64,000 bases of DNA from Arthrobacter sp. PvP023 (GTDB taxonomy: Bacteria; Actinomycetota; Actinomycetes; Actinomycetales; Micrococcaceae), in contig NZ_JAFIBI010000001.1 of the NCBI RefSeq assembly GCF_017832975.1, positions 2,232,001 through 2,296,000 on the forward strand, read 5' to 3'. The notes below the pieces were generated by a model, which did no database searches, was not told the DNA's origin, and was given only the letters and a program-made list of their open reading frames with translations. The translations under genes were made by a program, and so were the position numbers. This document shows positions 45,777-54,307 of the stretch, piece by piece. Each line of letters starts with the position of its first letter. The first letter of the stretch is position 1.

Positions 45777-46697
45777 ATGAGGCAGCGGCACCCCGGGCTC
45801 GGCATGACTGGCTTCGCCAGTCTGCCGCCGGTGGGTGCCGCCGCTCCTGCACCCGATGAGCTCGGTGTCCTCCGGGGCATCAGGGACACAATAGCCGGAA
45901 CGCGCTTCGCGCTCCTCACCGGAGCCGGCCTCAGCACCGACTCCGGCATACCGGACTACCGGGGTCCGGATGCTGCCCCCAGGGCGCCGATGACCTACCA
46001 GGAGTTCATCGGACACGCCGGCAACCGCCAACGGTACTGGGCGCGCAACCATATCGGCTGGTCCCACCTGCGGCGTGCGGACCCGAACGACGGGCACGCG
46101 GCAGCGGCCCGGCTTGAGAAGCGCGGCCTGTTGACCGGCCTGATCACCCAGAATGTGGACCGGCTCCATGAGGACGCCGGGAGCGTCAACGTGGTGGACC
46201 TGCACGGCCGCTTTGACCGGGTGGCCTGCCTGTCCTGCGCGCGCCGCTACAGCAGGACGCTGCTGGCCGGAGTGCTGGAGGAGCTGAACCCGGGATTCCT
46301 GGAGCAGGCCCTGGCTGACGGTGTGGTTGAGATGGCTCCGGATGCCGACGCAACGGTGGAAGACTCGGACCTCATCCGCAGTTTCGTCGTGGCGCACTGC
46401 CCGGCCTGCGGGGGAACCCTCAAGCCTGACTTTGTGTACTTCGGCGAAAACGTACCAAAAGACCGGGTTGAACGCTCCTATGCCATGGTCGATGAGGCCG
46501 GCGCGCTGGTTGTCGCCGGATCCTCACTGACGGTCATGAGCGGGCTTCGCTTCGTCCGGCACGCCGCCAAGCAGGAGAAGCCGGTGGTCATCATCAATAG
46601 GGGAGCGACGCGCGGCGACGACCTTGCGACCATCAAGCTGGAGGCCGGCGTTAGCGAATCGCTCACGTGGCTCGCCGCCGAGCTTCCGGATCTGTGA
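45777..46697 (+). CDS. Sirtuin (Sir2 family) NAD-dependent deacylase
   Basis: Removes acyl groups from lysines using NAD. 306 residues. Motifs in order: GAGLSTDSGIPDYRG near 49-63, TQNVDRLH, HGRF, then a zinc ribbon with CLSC and CPAC, and VAGSSLTV near the nicotinamide site. ATG 45777 is the first after the peroxiredoxin stop; ATG 45804 is an alternative. A link to acetyl-CoA metabolism (aceE next door) is possible. Confidence 0.92.
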   Translation: MRQRHPGLGMTGFASLPPVGAAAPAPDELGVLRGIRDTIAGTRFALLTGAGLSTDSGIPDYRGPDAAPRAPMTYQEFIGHAGNRQRYWARNHIGWSHLRRADPNDGHAAAARLEKRGLLTGLITQNVDRLHEDAGSVNVVDLHGRFDRVACLSCARRYSRTLLAGVLEELNPGFLEQALADGVVEMAPDADATVEDSDLIRSFVVAHCPACGGTLKPDFVYFGENVPKDRVERSYAMVDEAGALVVAGSSLTVMSGLRFVRHAAKQEKPVVIINRGATRGDDLATIKLEAGVSESLTWLAAELPDL

Positions 46698-46807
46698 CGT
46701 GCACCTCACCCGCACGTTGAGACGGTTGCCGATTGGCTTTCTGCACGTTGCATCCGGTACAGTTGCTGTTCGTTGGTTGAAGCGCTGAGGCGCGGAAATC
46801 ATCGTTT

Positions 46808-46883
46808 GGGTCTTTAGCTCAGCTGGTAGAGCGCCACGTTTACACCGTGGATGTCATCGGTTCGATCCCGGTAGGACCCACCA
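46808..46883 (+). tRNA. tRNA-Val (anticodon TAC)
   Basis: Cloverleaf reads from GGGTCTT at 46808 to the discriminator A and encoded CCA at 46883. D-arm GCTC/GAGC, anticodon stem CCACG/CGTGG with loop TTTACAC (anticodon TAC), T-arm ATCGG-TTCGATC-CCGGT and acceptor AGGACCC. One T-G pair in the acceptor. The upstream pair TTGGCT/TACAGT (46733, 46758) is a possible promoter. Confidence 0.97.
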
Positions 46884-46887
46884 CCAG

Positions 46888-46933
46888 AACCCCGTCATTG
46901 CAGGCTGAACAGGCCGCAATAGCGGGGTTTTTT
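46888..46933 (+). terminator. Terminator after tRNA-Val
   Basis: Stem AACCCCG (46888-46894) with CGGGGTT (46923-46929), with additional inner pairs CATTGC/GCAATA, followed by TTTT. Confidence 0.85.
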
Positions 46934-46983
46934 GGGTCCAACGCCAAAGATACATTGTCGGACCCCGTCCATAGTGTGGCGGC

Positions 46984-47274
46984 ATGGAACACATCATGAT
47001 GAGGATGGCCCCGGACGGGCGGCCGCTCTCGATTCTCCGCGGCGGCCGCGAATGGACCATCGGCGCGGAGCCTGTCCGCTGGTTTGAGCGCGTGAGCTGG
47101 TGGGAGGCCGAGCGCAGGATGCCCAAGGGCCTGGGCAGGGTGGACATCGAGGTGTGGCGGGTCCAGGCAAGGCTGGGCAGGAACGAGAATTCGGCTCTGA
47201 CCACCATGGAACTGATCCGCGACGGACTTGGCGGAGGCTGGCGGCTGAGGGAGGCTATTGCGGACGCCGCGTGA
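46984..47274 (+). CDS. Small tryptophan-rich hypothetical protein
   Basis: 96 residues, ATG 46984. The middle has PVRWFERVSWWEAERR and EVWRVQARLGRN, then a GGWRL-type end. This pattern resembles small actinobacterial proteins of the DUF6504 kind, often linked to translesion-repair loci, but I am not sure. Alone between a tRNA terminator and a second terminator. Function unknown. Confidence 0.6.
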   Translation: MEHIMMRMAPDGRPLSILRGGREWTIGAEPVRWFERVSWWEAERRMPKGLGRVDIEVWRVQARLGRNENSALTTMELIRDGLGGGWRLREAIADAA

Positions 47275-47308
47275 TTCCCGGCCCGGCGATGCTGCCGGGG
47301 AATTGGAA

Positions 47309-47353
47309 AAGCCTTCCACCGCGGCTATTGGGGGATGCCGCGGTGGAAGGCTT
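47309..47353. terminator. Terminator after small hypothetical gene
   Basis: Perfect 17-bp stem (47309-47325 with 47337-47353), loop of 11 bases (TATTGGGGGAT), followed by GAATTGAAT. Confidence 0.8.
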
Positions 47354-47531
47354 GAATTGAATATACAGTGAATTTTTCGAAATGTGAAACAGTTTGAGGC
47401 GTGGCGTCCGCGCTCTCCAGAGTCAAAGGTCCTGAGCTGCCGGACTTAGCGGTCCAGGACTGCCGGCTTCCCCTGTCCCGGCAAGCGGGGCGCAGGGGAA
47501 CAATTCGCGTCCCCAGACATTATGATGGTTA

Positions 47532-47551
47532 CTGTTCAGCTGAATGAACAG
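47532..47551. promoter_or_regulatory. Inverted repeat (probable IclR operator)
   Basis: CTGTTCA (47532-47538) and TGAACAG (47545-47551) with six bases between; the inner TTCAGCTGAA (47535-47544) is also palindromic. It lies between a TATGAT box and the IclR start, so repression would be by roadblock. Confidence 0.6.
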
Positions 47552-47600
47552 GTTTGAATGAACGGCGCATTAACGGACGCGCTTTAACTGAAGGAGAATC

Positions 47601-48398
47601 ATGGCCGATTCCCGGGCTCCCCGCACCTCCGACGGACTGGGTAGTGCGTCCCCCGCGCCGGCTGTGACGCGCGCCGCCGCCGTGCTGGAGGCCCTGGCTG
47701 CCTCCGCGACGGGCAGGCTCACGCTAAGTGACCTTTCGCGTGAACTCGGCATCCCCAAGTCGTCCACCTCGAACCTTTTGCTCGCCCTCGAAGAGGCGCG
47801 CCTCATCAACCGGCAGGGAGCCGACTTTACGCTCGGGCGCAAGCTCGTGGAACTTGGCGCCGCGTACCTCAGTCGGCTTGACGAGGTCCAGGAGTTCTAC
47901 CGCTTCTGCGAACAGGCTCCCACCCTGTCCGGGGAGACGGTCCGCATCGCGATGCTTGACGGAACCAACGTCATCTACCTGGCCCGTTATGAGGGCCACC
48001 CTGCGGTCCGGCTAACGTCGAACATCGGCGACAAGATGCCGGTGTCGCTCTGCGCGGTGGGCAAGGCGCTCATCGCACGGCTGCACGACCACGACATTGA
48101 CGAGCTGTTCCCCGATGACGCGGAGCTTCCGGTGCTCACGCCGAAGTCGCTGCGGACGGGTGCCGAATTTAAGAAGCAGTTGCCGGTCATCCGCGAGCAG
48201 GGATATGCCTTCGAGGATGAGGAATCCACCACCGGCGTCGTCTGCCTCGCCGTCTCCGTCCCCACGAGGGGAGCCCACGGGCCAAGCCTGGGCCTGTCGG
48301 TCACCGCCCTGAAGGCCACGTACTCCGACGAGCAGGGCGCCCTCATGGTCAAGGAGCTCAAGGAGTTGGCCCGGTCCCTGGGCAATCCCATGGGCTAG
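47601..48398 (+). CDS. IclR-family transcriptional regulator
   Basis: 265 residues. Winged helix-turn-helix at about 20-80 (LTLSDLSRELGIPKSSTSN) and the IclR effector domain (about 95-258) with the GDKMPVSLCAVGKALIA segment. GAAGGAG precedes the ATG. Divided from the MHS transporter by 168 bases carrying a matching operator-like repeat, so it probably controls that gene. Effector unknown. Confidence 0.9.
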   Translation: MADSRAPRTSDGLGSASPAPAVTRAAAVLEALAASATGRLTLSDLSRELGIPKSSTSNLLLALEEARLINRQGADFTLGRKLVELGAAYLSRLDEVQEFYRFCEQAPTLSGETVRIAMLDGTNVIYLARYEGHPAVRLTSNIGDKMPVSLCAVGKALIARLHDHDIDELFPDDAELPVLTPKSLRTGAEFKKQLPVIREQGYAFEDEESTTGVVCLAVSVPTRGAHGPSLGLSVTALKATYSDEQGALMVKELKELARSLGNPMG

Positions 48399-48463
48399 GC
48401 CGGGCCCGCGCGTGCGATCACGCGCGGCCGGAAAAGTAAATCGGATTTCATCATTGGCTATCC

Positions 48464-48494
48464 GTTCAGAGTGCTGTACTCTGTTCAATATAGT
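48464..48494 (+). promoter_or_regulatory. Promoter/operator of MHS transporter
   Basis: GTTCA occurs at 48464-48468 and 48483-48487, 19 bases apart; CAGAGT-GCTGT-ACTCTG (48467-48483) is an inverted repeat between them. TTCAGA (48465-48470) and TATAGT (48489-48494) form a promoter with 18-base spacing, overlapping these. GTTCA is also in the IclR operator at 47532. Confidence 0.55.
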
Positions 48495-48566
48495 GATCGA
48501 CACCACCGGTGACGCCGCTATCCCACCAGACCAACGGGGGTCTGGAGTGTTCTTAAGGGAGTGCTA

Positions 48567-49916
48567 GTGACAACTCGTACTGAATCACCGCTTGCCGATG
48601 CGGACGGCGCCGTCGTCGAACCGGAACAACTGCGGAGGGCAACTCTTGCCAGCTCCGTGGGCTCCGCTCTGGAGTATTACGACTTCTACATTTATGGCCT
48701 GGCTTCAGCCTTGATCTTCGGTCCCCTCTTCTTCAAGCCCCTCGGTGAGGACGGCGCGCTGATCGCGTCGTTCGCCACGTACGGCGTCGGGTTTGCTGCC
48801 CGTCCCTTCGGCGGAGTCATCTTTGGCGTCATCGGTGACAGGTTCGGCCGAAAAATGGTGCTGATCCTCACGATCGGCCTGATGGGAACCGCAAGCTTCG
48901 CCATCGGGCTGCTGCCCACCTTCGAGCAGGCGGGCATGCTGGGCGCGGTCCTGCTCGTGACCCTGCGCATCCTCCAGGGCCTCGGTGCCGGTGCTGAACA
49001 GGCCGGTGCAACAACATTGATTTCCGAAGTGGCGCCGCGCCGTCGCCGTGGATTCTTTGCTTCCCTGCCGTTCGTCGGCATCCAGCTGGGCACCCTCCTC
49101 GGTGCCGGCACGTTTGCACTGATCGCCATGGCTGACAAAGCCGTCCTTGAAGGCTGGCTGTGGCGTGTGCCGTTCCTGGCCAGCATCATCCTTATTGCGG
49201 TGGCCATCTTCATTCGGCTGCGGCTCAAGGAAACGCCGGTATTCCAGGAGCTCGAAAAGCACAAGAACGTGGTCAAGAACCCCATCGGCCAGTTGTGGAA
49301 GCACTCCAAGAAGAACGTCCTGATCGGCATCGGACTGCGCATGGGAGAGAACGGCAACTCCTCGATCTATTCCGCGCTCCTGATCGCGTTCCTGGCGGCA
49401 AAGGACGGCGTGTTCCCGGGCGACAAGTTCATCGGGCCTGTAGGCCTGCTCATTGCGGCCGGCTTTGCTGCCGTCATGGTGGTCACGTTCGGCGCACTCT
49501 CGGACCGTTACGGTCGCGTCCCGGTATACCGCTACGGCGCCCTGTTCCAGGCCGTCATCGCCCTTCCGGCGTTCTACCTCGTGACGCTCGGCAACGTTAC
49601 CCTTGTCTGGGTGGTCATGGTGGTGGGCATCGCCATCGGCGTCCAGTCCATGCTTGGCCCCCAGTGCCCGCTCCTGCCTGAACTGTTCGGCTCCCAGTAC
49701 CGCTTCACCGGAGTGGCCATGAGCCGCGAACTCTCTGCCGTCATGGCCGGCGGTCTTGTGCCCCTCGTGGGCGCATCGCTCCTTGCTGCAACGGATCACT
49801 CGTGGCTGGTGCTCGCCATCTACTCGCTGGTGCTCGCCCTGATCTCGTTCGCCACCACGTTCTTCACTCCGGAGACCGTGGGCCGCGACCTCGTCCTCAC
49901 GGAGGATGCGAGCTAA
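48567..49916 (+). CDS. MHS-family MFS transporter (organic acid/H+ symport type)
   Basis: 449 residues, about twelve membrane helices. The GSALEYYDFYIYGLASAL N-terminal segment and the FGVIGDRFGRK motif-A loop place it in the metabolite:H+ symporter group (shikimate, alpha-ketoglutarate, proline/betaine). GTG 48567 has AGGGAG at 48556-48561; GTG 48561 overlaps that site. Downstream of the IclR regulator. Substrate unknown. Confidence 0.9.
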   Translation: MTTRTESPLADADGAVVEPEQLRRATLASSVGSALEYYDFYIYGLASALIFGPLFFKPLGEDGALIASFATYGVGFAARPFGGVIFGVIGDRFGRKMVLILTIGLMGTASFAIGLLPTFEQAGMLGAVLLVTLRILQGLGAGAEQAGATTLISEVAPRRRRGFFASLPFVGIQLGTLLGAGTFALIAMADKAVLEGWLWRVPFLASIILIAVAIFIRLRLKETPVFQELEKHKNVVKNPIGQLWKHSKKNVLIGIGLRMGENGNSSIYSALLIAFLAAKDGVFPGDKFIGPVGLLIAAGFAAVMVVTFGALSDRYGRVPVYRYGALFQAVIALPAFYLVTLGNVTLVWVVMVVGIAIGVQSMLGPQCPLLPELFGSQYRFTGVAMSRELSAVMAGGLVPLVGASLLAATDHSWLVLAIYSLVLALISFATTFFTPETVGRDLVLTEDAS

Positions 49917-50032
49917 GCCCCGCACGGACCCGGCAGCGCCGGAAGTGCATTTCCAAAGCTAAGGACGTGGCTCCCTCCGCAAGGAAGGAGCCGCGTCCTT
50001 TGCTGCGCCCGCCACCAGTCATCCCTTCTGGT

Positions 50033-51445
50033 TTAGGAACGGTTCCGTTCAATTGACTCGCCGATGATCCGCGCCCCTTCGGGGAAGGCGCCCGGGTTGG
50101 ACCCGGAGTAGTTGAGGCGGATAAATGCGCCGGCCGGTTCGGCCGGGAACCACTCCCGCCCGGCGGCAATGATGACGCCCCGGCTTTCGCATTCACGGGT
50201 CAGCCGATCGAGGTCCGTCCCGTCGGGCAGCCGTGCCCAAAGATTCAGGCCTCCCTTGGGAACCTGATCGATGTGCGCCTGCGGTGCGTGCTCGCGGATG
50301 CTGGTCACCAGGAGGTCGCGGCGCGACTGGAGCTGGTGGCGGAGGCTGCGCAGGTGCGTCTGCCACCCGGGCTGCGTCACGACGTCCAACGCTGCGGCCT
50401 GGAGCAGCCCGCTGACGTACATCGACTCGGCTGCCCGGTCCGCGAGGATGCGCTCACGTGCCGGGCCGCGAGCGATCACGGCGGCAATGCGGATGGCCGG
50501 CGACACGCTCTTGGTCAGGGAACGCAGGTACACCACATGGCCGGAGTCGTCGCGGGAGGCGACGGGTACCGGACTGGTGGTGATGCCGAAGTCGTGCGCC
50601 CAGTCGTCCTCCACCAGGAATGCACCCTTCCCCCGCACTACCTCCAGGACCTCTTCCCCCCGCCCCGGCGCCCACTGAGCACCCGTCGGGTTCGCGTAGT
50701 TGGGTTGCGCGTAGAAGAGGCGCGCGCCGGTTTCGTCAAACGCCCGGGCCAGTTCCGCCAGGTCCGGGCCGTCCGGACCGCTGGGTACCGGGACGACGCG
50801 GACTCCGGCCTGGGCCGCTGCGAGGATGGCTCCCCAGTAGGTGGGGGATTCCATCAGCAGAGGCTGTCCGCGGCCCGCGAGCGCGCTGAAGATGGAGCTG
50901 AGCCCGCTCTGGCTTCCCGGCAGTACGACGACGTCGCTCGGGTTCGGCGGTGTGGTTCCGGCGGGTGTCGAGGCGCCGAGTTCGCGGGCGAACCACGATT
51001 GCAGTTCCGGCAGGCCCGCTGCGGGTGGACGGGACAACGCGGCGTCGCCCCGGGCTGCGCGGGTGAGTGCTGCACGCACCAGTCGCTCCGGCAGGAGTTC
51101 CCGGTCCGGGTAGCCGGAGTGGAAGGCGATGGCGTTGTTCGCGACGTCGCGCATGGTGGTGGAGGCCGACGGAAGCGGTGCCCGTGGTGACCGCAAGGCC
51201 GCCGTCTGCCAGCCGTAGTCCGAGGGGCGTGCGGTCCGGACGGCCCGGACGAAGGTTCCGACGCCGGGCCGGCTCTCAATGAGCCCCTGCGCTGTAAGGG
51301 TCTGCAGTGCCTTTTGAACGGTCACCGGACTTGCCTGGTATTCAGCCACCAGCGATCGCGTGGACGGCAAGCGGGCCCCGGGTGCTGCTGCGGCGATCCA
51401 TTCCCGCAGTCGCGTGGCAATCCGGGAACTGCTATCGTTGTTCAT
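50033..51445 (-). CDS. MocR/PdxR-type GntR regulator with aminotransferase domain
   Basis: 470 residues. N-terminal winged helix (1-66, ARLPSTRSLVAEYQASPVTVQKAL) joined to a fold-type I aminotransferase domain with the PLP-lysine at 312 (SLTKSVSP). It senses a PLP-linked metabolite and usually controls its neighbour. The start ATG 51445 has no Shine-Dalgarno, but TACTAT lies eight bases upstream (minus strand, 51459-51454), as for a leaderless mRNA. The start overlaps the start of the divergent DMT gene by two bases. The palindrome at 51456-51467 covers the -10. Confidence 0.9.
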   Translation of the reverse strand: MNNDSSSRIATRLREWIAAAAPGARLPSTRSLVAEYQASPVTVQKALQTLTAQGLIESRPGVGTFVRAVRTARPSDYGWQTAALRSPRAPLPSASTTMRDVANNAIAFHSGYPDRELLPERLVRAALTRAARGDAALSRPPAAGLPELQSWFARELGASTPAGTTPPNPSDVVVLPGSQSGLSSIFSALAGRGQPLLMESPTYWGAILAAAQAGVRVVPVPSGPDGPDLAELARAFDETGARLFYAQPNYANPTGAQWAPGRGEEVLEVVRGKGAFLVEDDWAHDFGITTSPVPVASRDDSGHVVYLRSLTKSVSPAIRIAAVIARGPARERILADRAAESMYVSGLLQAAALDVVTQPGWQTHLRSLRHQLQSRRDLLVTSIREHAPQAHIDQVPKGGLNLWARLPDGTDLDRLTRECESRGVIIAAGREWFPAEPAGAFIRLNYSGSNPGAFPEGARIIGESIERNRS

Positions 51446-52421
51446 GAAAGACCATAGTAGCGCTACTGCGCCAAAAGCTCGAGTGATACTGACCGGACCG
51501 CCTTCCGGCCTCTGGTGGGGCATCCTTGGAGTAGCGGTCTTCTCGTTCACCGTTCCGTTCACGAAGGTCGCCGTCGCGGGAATGTCGCCGCTGTTCATCG
51601 GATCCGGACGCGCGGTCGTGGCCGCTGTCCTGGCCGCTGCCGCCCTCACACTCGCGCGCCAGCGACTTCCCCGCGGCGTGCAGTGGGCCCGCCTCGCGGT
51701 GGTGGCCGCCGGCGTCGTGATTGGCTTTCCCCTGCTGACATCCTTCGCGCTCGCCACCACTCCGGCCAGCCACGGCGCGGTGGTCATCGCACTGCTCCCG
51801 GCTGTGACCGCGACGGCGGCAGTGCTGAGGGGCCGCGAGCGTCCGCCGATGTTGTTCTGGCTTATCACCGGTGTGGGCGCCCTGGCGGCCATCGGCTTCG
51901 CTTCGATGCAGTCCGGCGGATTCGGACAGTTGCACTCGGCGGACCTGCTGCTCCTTGGCTCAGTGGTCGCAGCGGCCATCGGCTACGCGGAGGGCGGCCT
52001 GCTGGCCCGTGAGCTCGGCCCGTGGCAAACCGTGTCCTGGGCATTGGTGCTTGCGTCGCCGCTCATGGTGATCCTGACACTGTTTGCCATGGTCCAGCAA
52101 CCACCGACGGCCACTCCGGTCCAGTGGGCGGCGTTCGCCTATCTCGGTGTGGTGAGCATGTTCCTCGGGTTCTTCGCCTGGTACCGGGGCCTGGCCATTG
52201 GGCCCATGGCGCGGGTCAGCCAAGTACAGCTCATCCAGCCCGTACTGAGCATCTGCTGGGCCGGGCTCCTACTGGGCGAGGCCCTGACCTGGACCACCAT
52301 CATCGGTGGCCTGGCCGTCGTCCTCTGCGCCGGCGCAGCTGTCCGGGTCCGACTCAGCCCGGTGCCGACTCCGCAGCCCAACCTTCACGCCACAAGATCC
52401 CTCCAGCCCGCAAAGGATTAG
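51444..52421 (+). CDS. DMT (EamA) family transporter
   Basis: Ten-helix membrane transporter of the drug/metabolite superfamily, up to 325 residues with two EamA repeats. ATG 51444 overlaps the divergent start codon, and no ribosome site exists for it; GTG 51483 (residue 14 of this frame, just before LTGPPSGLWWG) is a real alternative that would place the palindrome outside the coding part. Neighbour of a MocR regulator, a pairing seen with amino-acid or vitamin B6-type exporters; substrate unknown. Confidence 0.85.
   Translation: MKDHSSATAPKARVILTGPPSGLWWGILGVAVFSFTVPFTKVAVAGMSPLFIGSGRAVVAAVLAAAALTLARQRLPRGVQWARLAVVAAGVVIGFPLLTSFALATTPASHGAVVIALLPAVTATAAVLRGRERPPMLFWLITGVGALAAIGFASMQSGGFGQLHSADLLLLGSVVAAAIGYAEGGLLARELGPWQTVSWALVLASPLMVILTLFAMVQQPPTATPVQWAAFAYLGVVSMFLGFFAWYRGLAIGPMARVSQVQLIQPVLSICWAGLLLGEALTWTTIIGGLAVVLCAGAAVRVRLSPVPTPQPNLHATRSLQPAKD
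51456..51467. promoter_or_regulatory. 12-bp palindrome, operator of MocR/DMT pair
   Basis: AGTAGCGCTACT is a perfect 12-bp palindrome. It overlaps the minus-strand -10 box TACTAT (51459-51454) and lies inside the DMT reading frame if that gene starts at 51444. Autoregulation of the MocR protein is the simplest reading. Confidence 0.6.
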
Positions 52422-52425
52422 CACC

Positions 52426-53049
52426 ATGTACACCCCAGCCCACTTCGAAGCCGGACCTGACGCCATCAGCGACCTCCTGGCCCGGCCGGCCGCAGCCAAT
52501 CTGGTCACCATGACCTCGCAGGGCCTGCTCGCAACGCTGTTGCCGTTCGTTTTCGATCCGTCTGTCGGAGGCCACGGCGCCCTGCACACCCACCTGGCCC
52601 GGAACAACATGCAGTGGTCCGAACCGGCGATAGGCGAGGCACTCGTCATCGTCCAGGGCGCGGACGCTTACATTTCACCGTCCTGGTATGCCTCAAAGGC
52701 TGAGCACGGGCGCGTCGTACCCACCTGGAACTACACGACGGCGCACGTATACGGCGAGTTGGTGATCCACGACGACCCGGTCTGGCTGGCCAGCCAGGTC
52801 AGGCGGCTGACGGGCGTGAACGAAGCCGGCTTCGGTCAGCCGTGGAGCGTGGACGATGCCCCGGAGCGCTATATTGCCGGGCAGTTGCGGGCCATCGTCG
52901 GCCTTGAGCTGGTGATCACCAGGATCGAGGCGAAGGCCAAGCTGAGCCAGAACCGGCCTGATGCGGACGTTGACGGCGTGGTGGCGGGACTTGCTGCCAG
53001 GGGCCAGGCAGAGAGTGCCTCCGACGTCGAGCGGGCAAGGAAGCCGTAA
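52426..53049 (+). CDS. PaiB-like FMN-binding protein
   Basis: 207 residues, FMN-binding split-barrel protein of the PaiB/negative regulator family. It contains GADAYISPSWYASK and VPTWNYTTAHVYG, the family signature, near 75-110. ATG 52426 has AAGGA nine bases upstream and lies four bases after the DMT stop, so it is in the same transcript. Actual function is unclear: annotated as regulator in Bacillus but the fold is that of FMN oxidoreductases. Confidence 0.88.
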   Translation: MYTPAHFEAGPDAISDLLARPAAANLVTMTSQGLLATLLPFVFDPSVGGHGALHTHLARNNMQWSEPAIGEALVIVQGADAYISPSWYASKAEHGRVVPTWNYTTAHVYGELVIHDDPVWLASQVRRLTGVNEAGFGQPWSVDDAPERYIAGQLRAIVGLELVITRIEAKAKLSQNRPDADVDGVVAGLAARGQAESASDVERARKP

Positions 53050-53078
53050 GCGCCCGTAAGTCCGGAGCCCACAGCACA

Positions 53079-53111
53079 GGGCGGCCCTTCCGTTCGCCGG
53101 AGGGGCCGCCC
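53079..53111. terminator. Hairpin between PaiB-like and hydroxyacid dehydrogenase genes
   Basis: 14-bp stem with one T-G pair (53079-53092 with 53098-53111), loop TTCGC. Sits between convergent genes; no clear T run. Confidence 0.65.
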
Positions 53112-53160
53112 GTGTGGTGCGGTGTGCCGCGCAGTCTGATGGACCGCGGATTAGTGCGGC

Positions 53161-54225
53161 TTAGTAGAAGTGCACGGTGTCCACGAGGTGGGGGAGTTCC
53201 CCGCCGTCAAGGAACGTGCGCAGATTGCTGCTGAAGCGTTCGGCGATCAGCCGGTTCTCGGCTGCGCTCAGCGCCGAGGTGTGCGGGGACACCATCACCT
53301 TGGGGTGGTTCCAGAGCGGGCTGTCCTGCGGCAGGGGTTCGACGGCGAACACGTCCAGGCAGGCGTACCCCACCTGGCCGTTGTCCAGCGCTTCCAGGAG
53401 CGCGTCTTCGTCCACCACGGTGCCGCGGCCTACGTTAACGAAAACCGTTCCCGGCTTCATGGCAGCGAACACGTCACGGTTGAACAGCTTTTCCGTGTAG
53501 GGCGTGCCCGGCAGGGTGTTGACCACTGCGTCAGCCGAAGCGAGCAGGCCGGGCAGTCCGTCGTTGTCGGCAACGTCAACGATTCCCTCGATCGGCTCCA
53601 CGTTCCGTTTGGTACCGCTGACCTTCATTCCCAGTGCGCGGGCGATGCGGGCCGTCTCCAGCCCGATCTCGCCGAGGCCGGTCACCACGAGCGTGGAGCC
53701 GTTGACCAGGCGGGTCGGCGTCCGCAGTTCGGGCCAGACCCTGGCTGCCTGGTCCGCGGCGAGCTCGGCGCTGCGCTTGAATCCGTTGAGGATGCCCAGC
53801 GCGGCGAACTCCGCCAGCGGCAGGGCGTGCACGCCGGCCGAGGTGGTGACCCTGAACTTCTGCAGGGTTTCCTGGTCCAGGCCGGATGCCTTCACTGCTC
53901 CGCCTGCACCCGCGGCCATGGCATGGATCCACTGGAGCCGGGGGTTGCTGCCGGCAATGCGGGCAAGTCCGGACGGGCTCTCGTTGGGAAAGCCGTACAG
54001 GACATCAGCCTTGTTCAGCATGTCCCAGTACCGTTCCTCCTGGTCCGGAGTGCGTTTGAAGTCCGGGTCGCCGGCGTGGTCGGCGGGAAAGCGTTCGGGC
54101 GGGAGGAGGTCGGGCTCGTACAGGACGGTCACGGAAGGATCTACGGCGCGGATGCGCTCCACCAGCTCAGCTTCGAGCGGGACGGCGATTGCGACGGTGG
54201 TTTTAGTCGTCATGGTGTTCATCAT
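53161..54225 (-). CDS. D-isomer-specific 2-hydroxyacid dehydrogenase
   Basis: 354 residues. NAD(P) loop GLGEIG near 185-190; the catalytic Arg is in NVGRGTVVDE, Glu in DVFAVEPLP and His in SPHTSA. Reduces a 2-oxoacid to a D-2-hydroxyacid. Next to the gluconate/idonate genes, a 2-ketogluconate or glyoxylate/hydroxypyruvate reductase role fits, but is inference. Start may be any of ATG 54225, 54222 or 54213; 54225 is used. Divergent from the 6PGDH-like gene with 82 bases between. Confidence 0.88.
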   Translation of the reverse strand: MMNTMTTKTTVAIAVPLEAELVERIRAVDPSVTVLYEPDLLPPERFPADHAGDPDFKRTPDQEERYWDMLNKADVLYGFPNESPSGLARIAGSNPRLQWIHAMAAGAGGAVKASGLDQETLQKFRVTTSAGVHALPLAEFAALGILNGFKRSAELAADQAARVWPELRTPTRLVNGSTLVVTGLGEIGLETARIARALGMKVSGTKRNVEPIEGIVDVADNDGLPGLLASADAVVNTLPGTPYTEKLFNRDVFAAMKPGTVFVNVGRGTVVDEDALLEALDNGQVGYACLDVFAVEPLPQDSPLWNHPKVMVSPHTSALSAAENRLIAERFSSNLRTFLDGGELPHLVDTVHFY

Positions 54226-54307
54226 ACTGAATGGAGGCTAGGATATTGAACAGATTTCCTCCCATTAATCCGACGATCAACCACAATGAAGTGAGGTGGC
54301 GCTGCCG

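Larger units (their letters stand above)
47275..47600. other. Gap before IclR gene: terminator and promoter/operator
   Basis: 326 bases with no gene. It contains the terminator at 47309-47353 and the operator at 47532-47551. TATGAT (47521-47526) could be a -10 box directly upstream of that operator. Confidence 0.6.
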
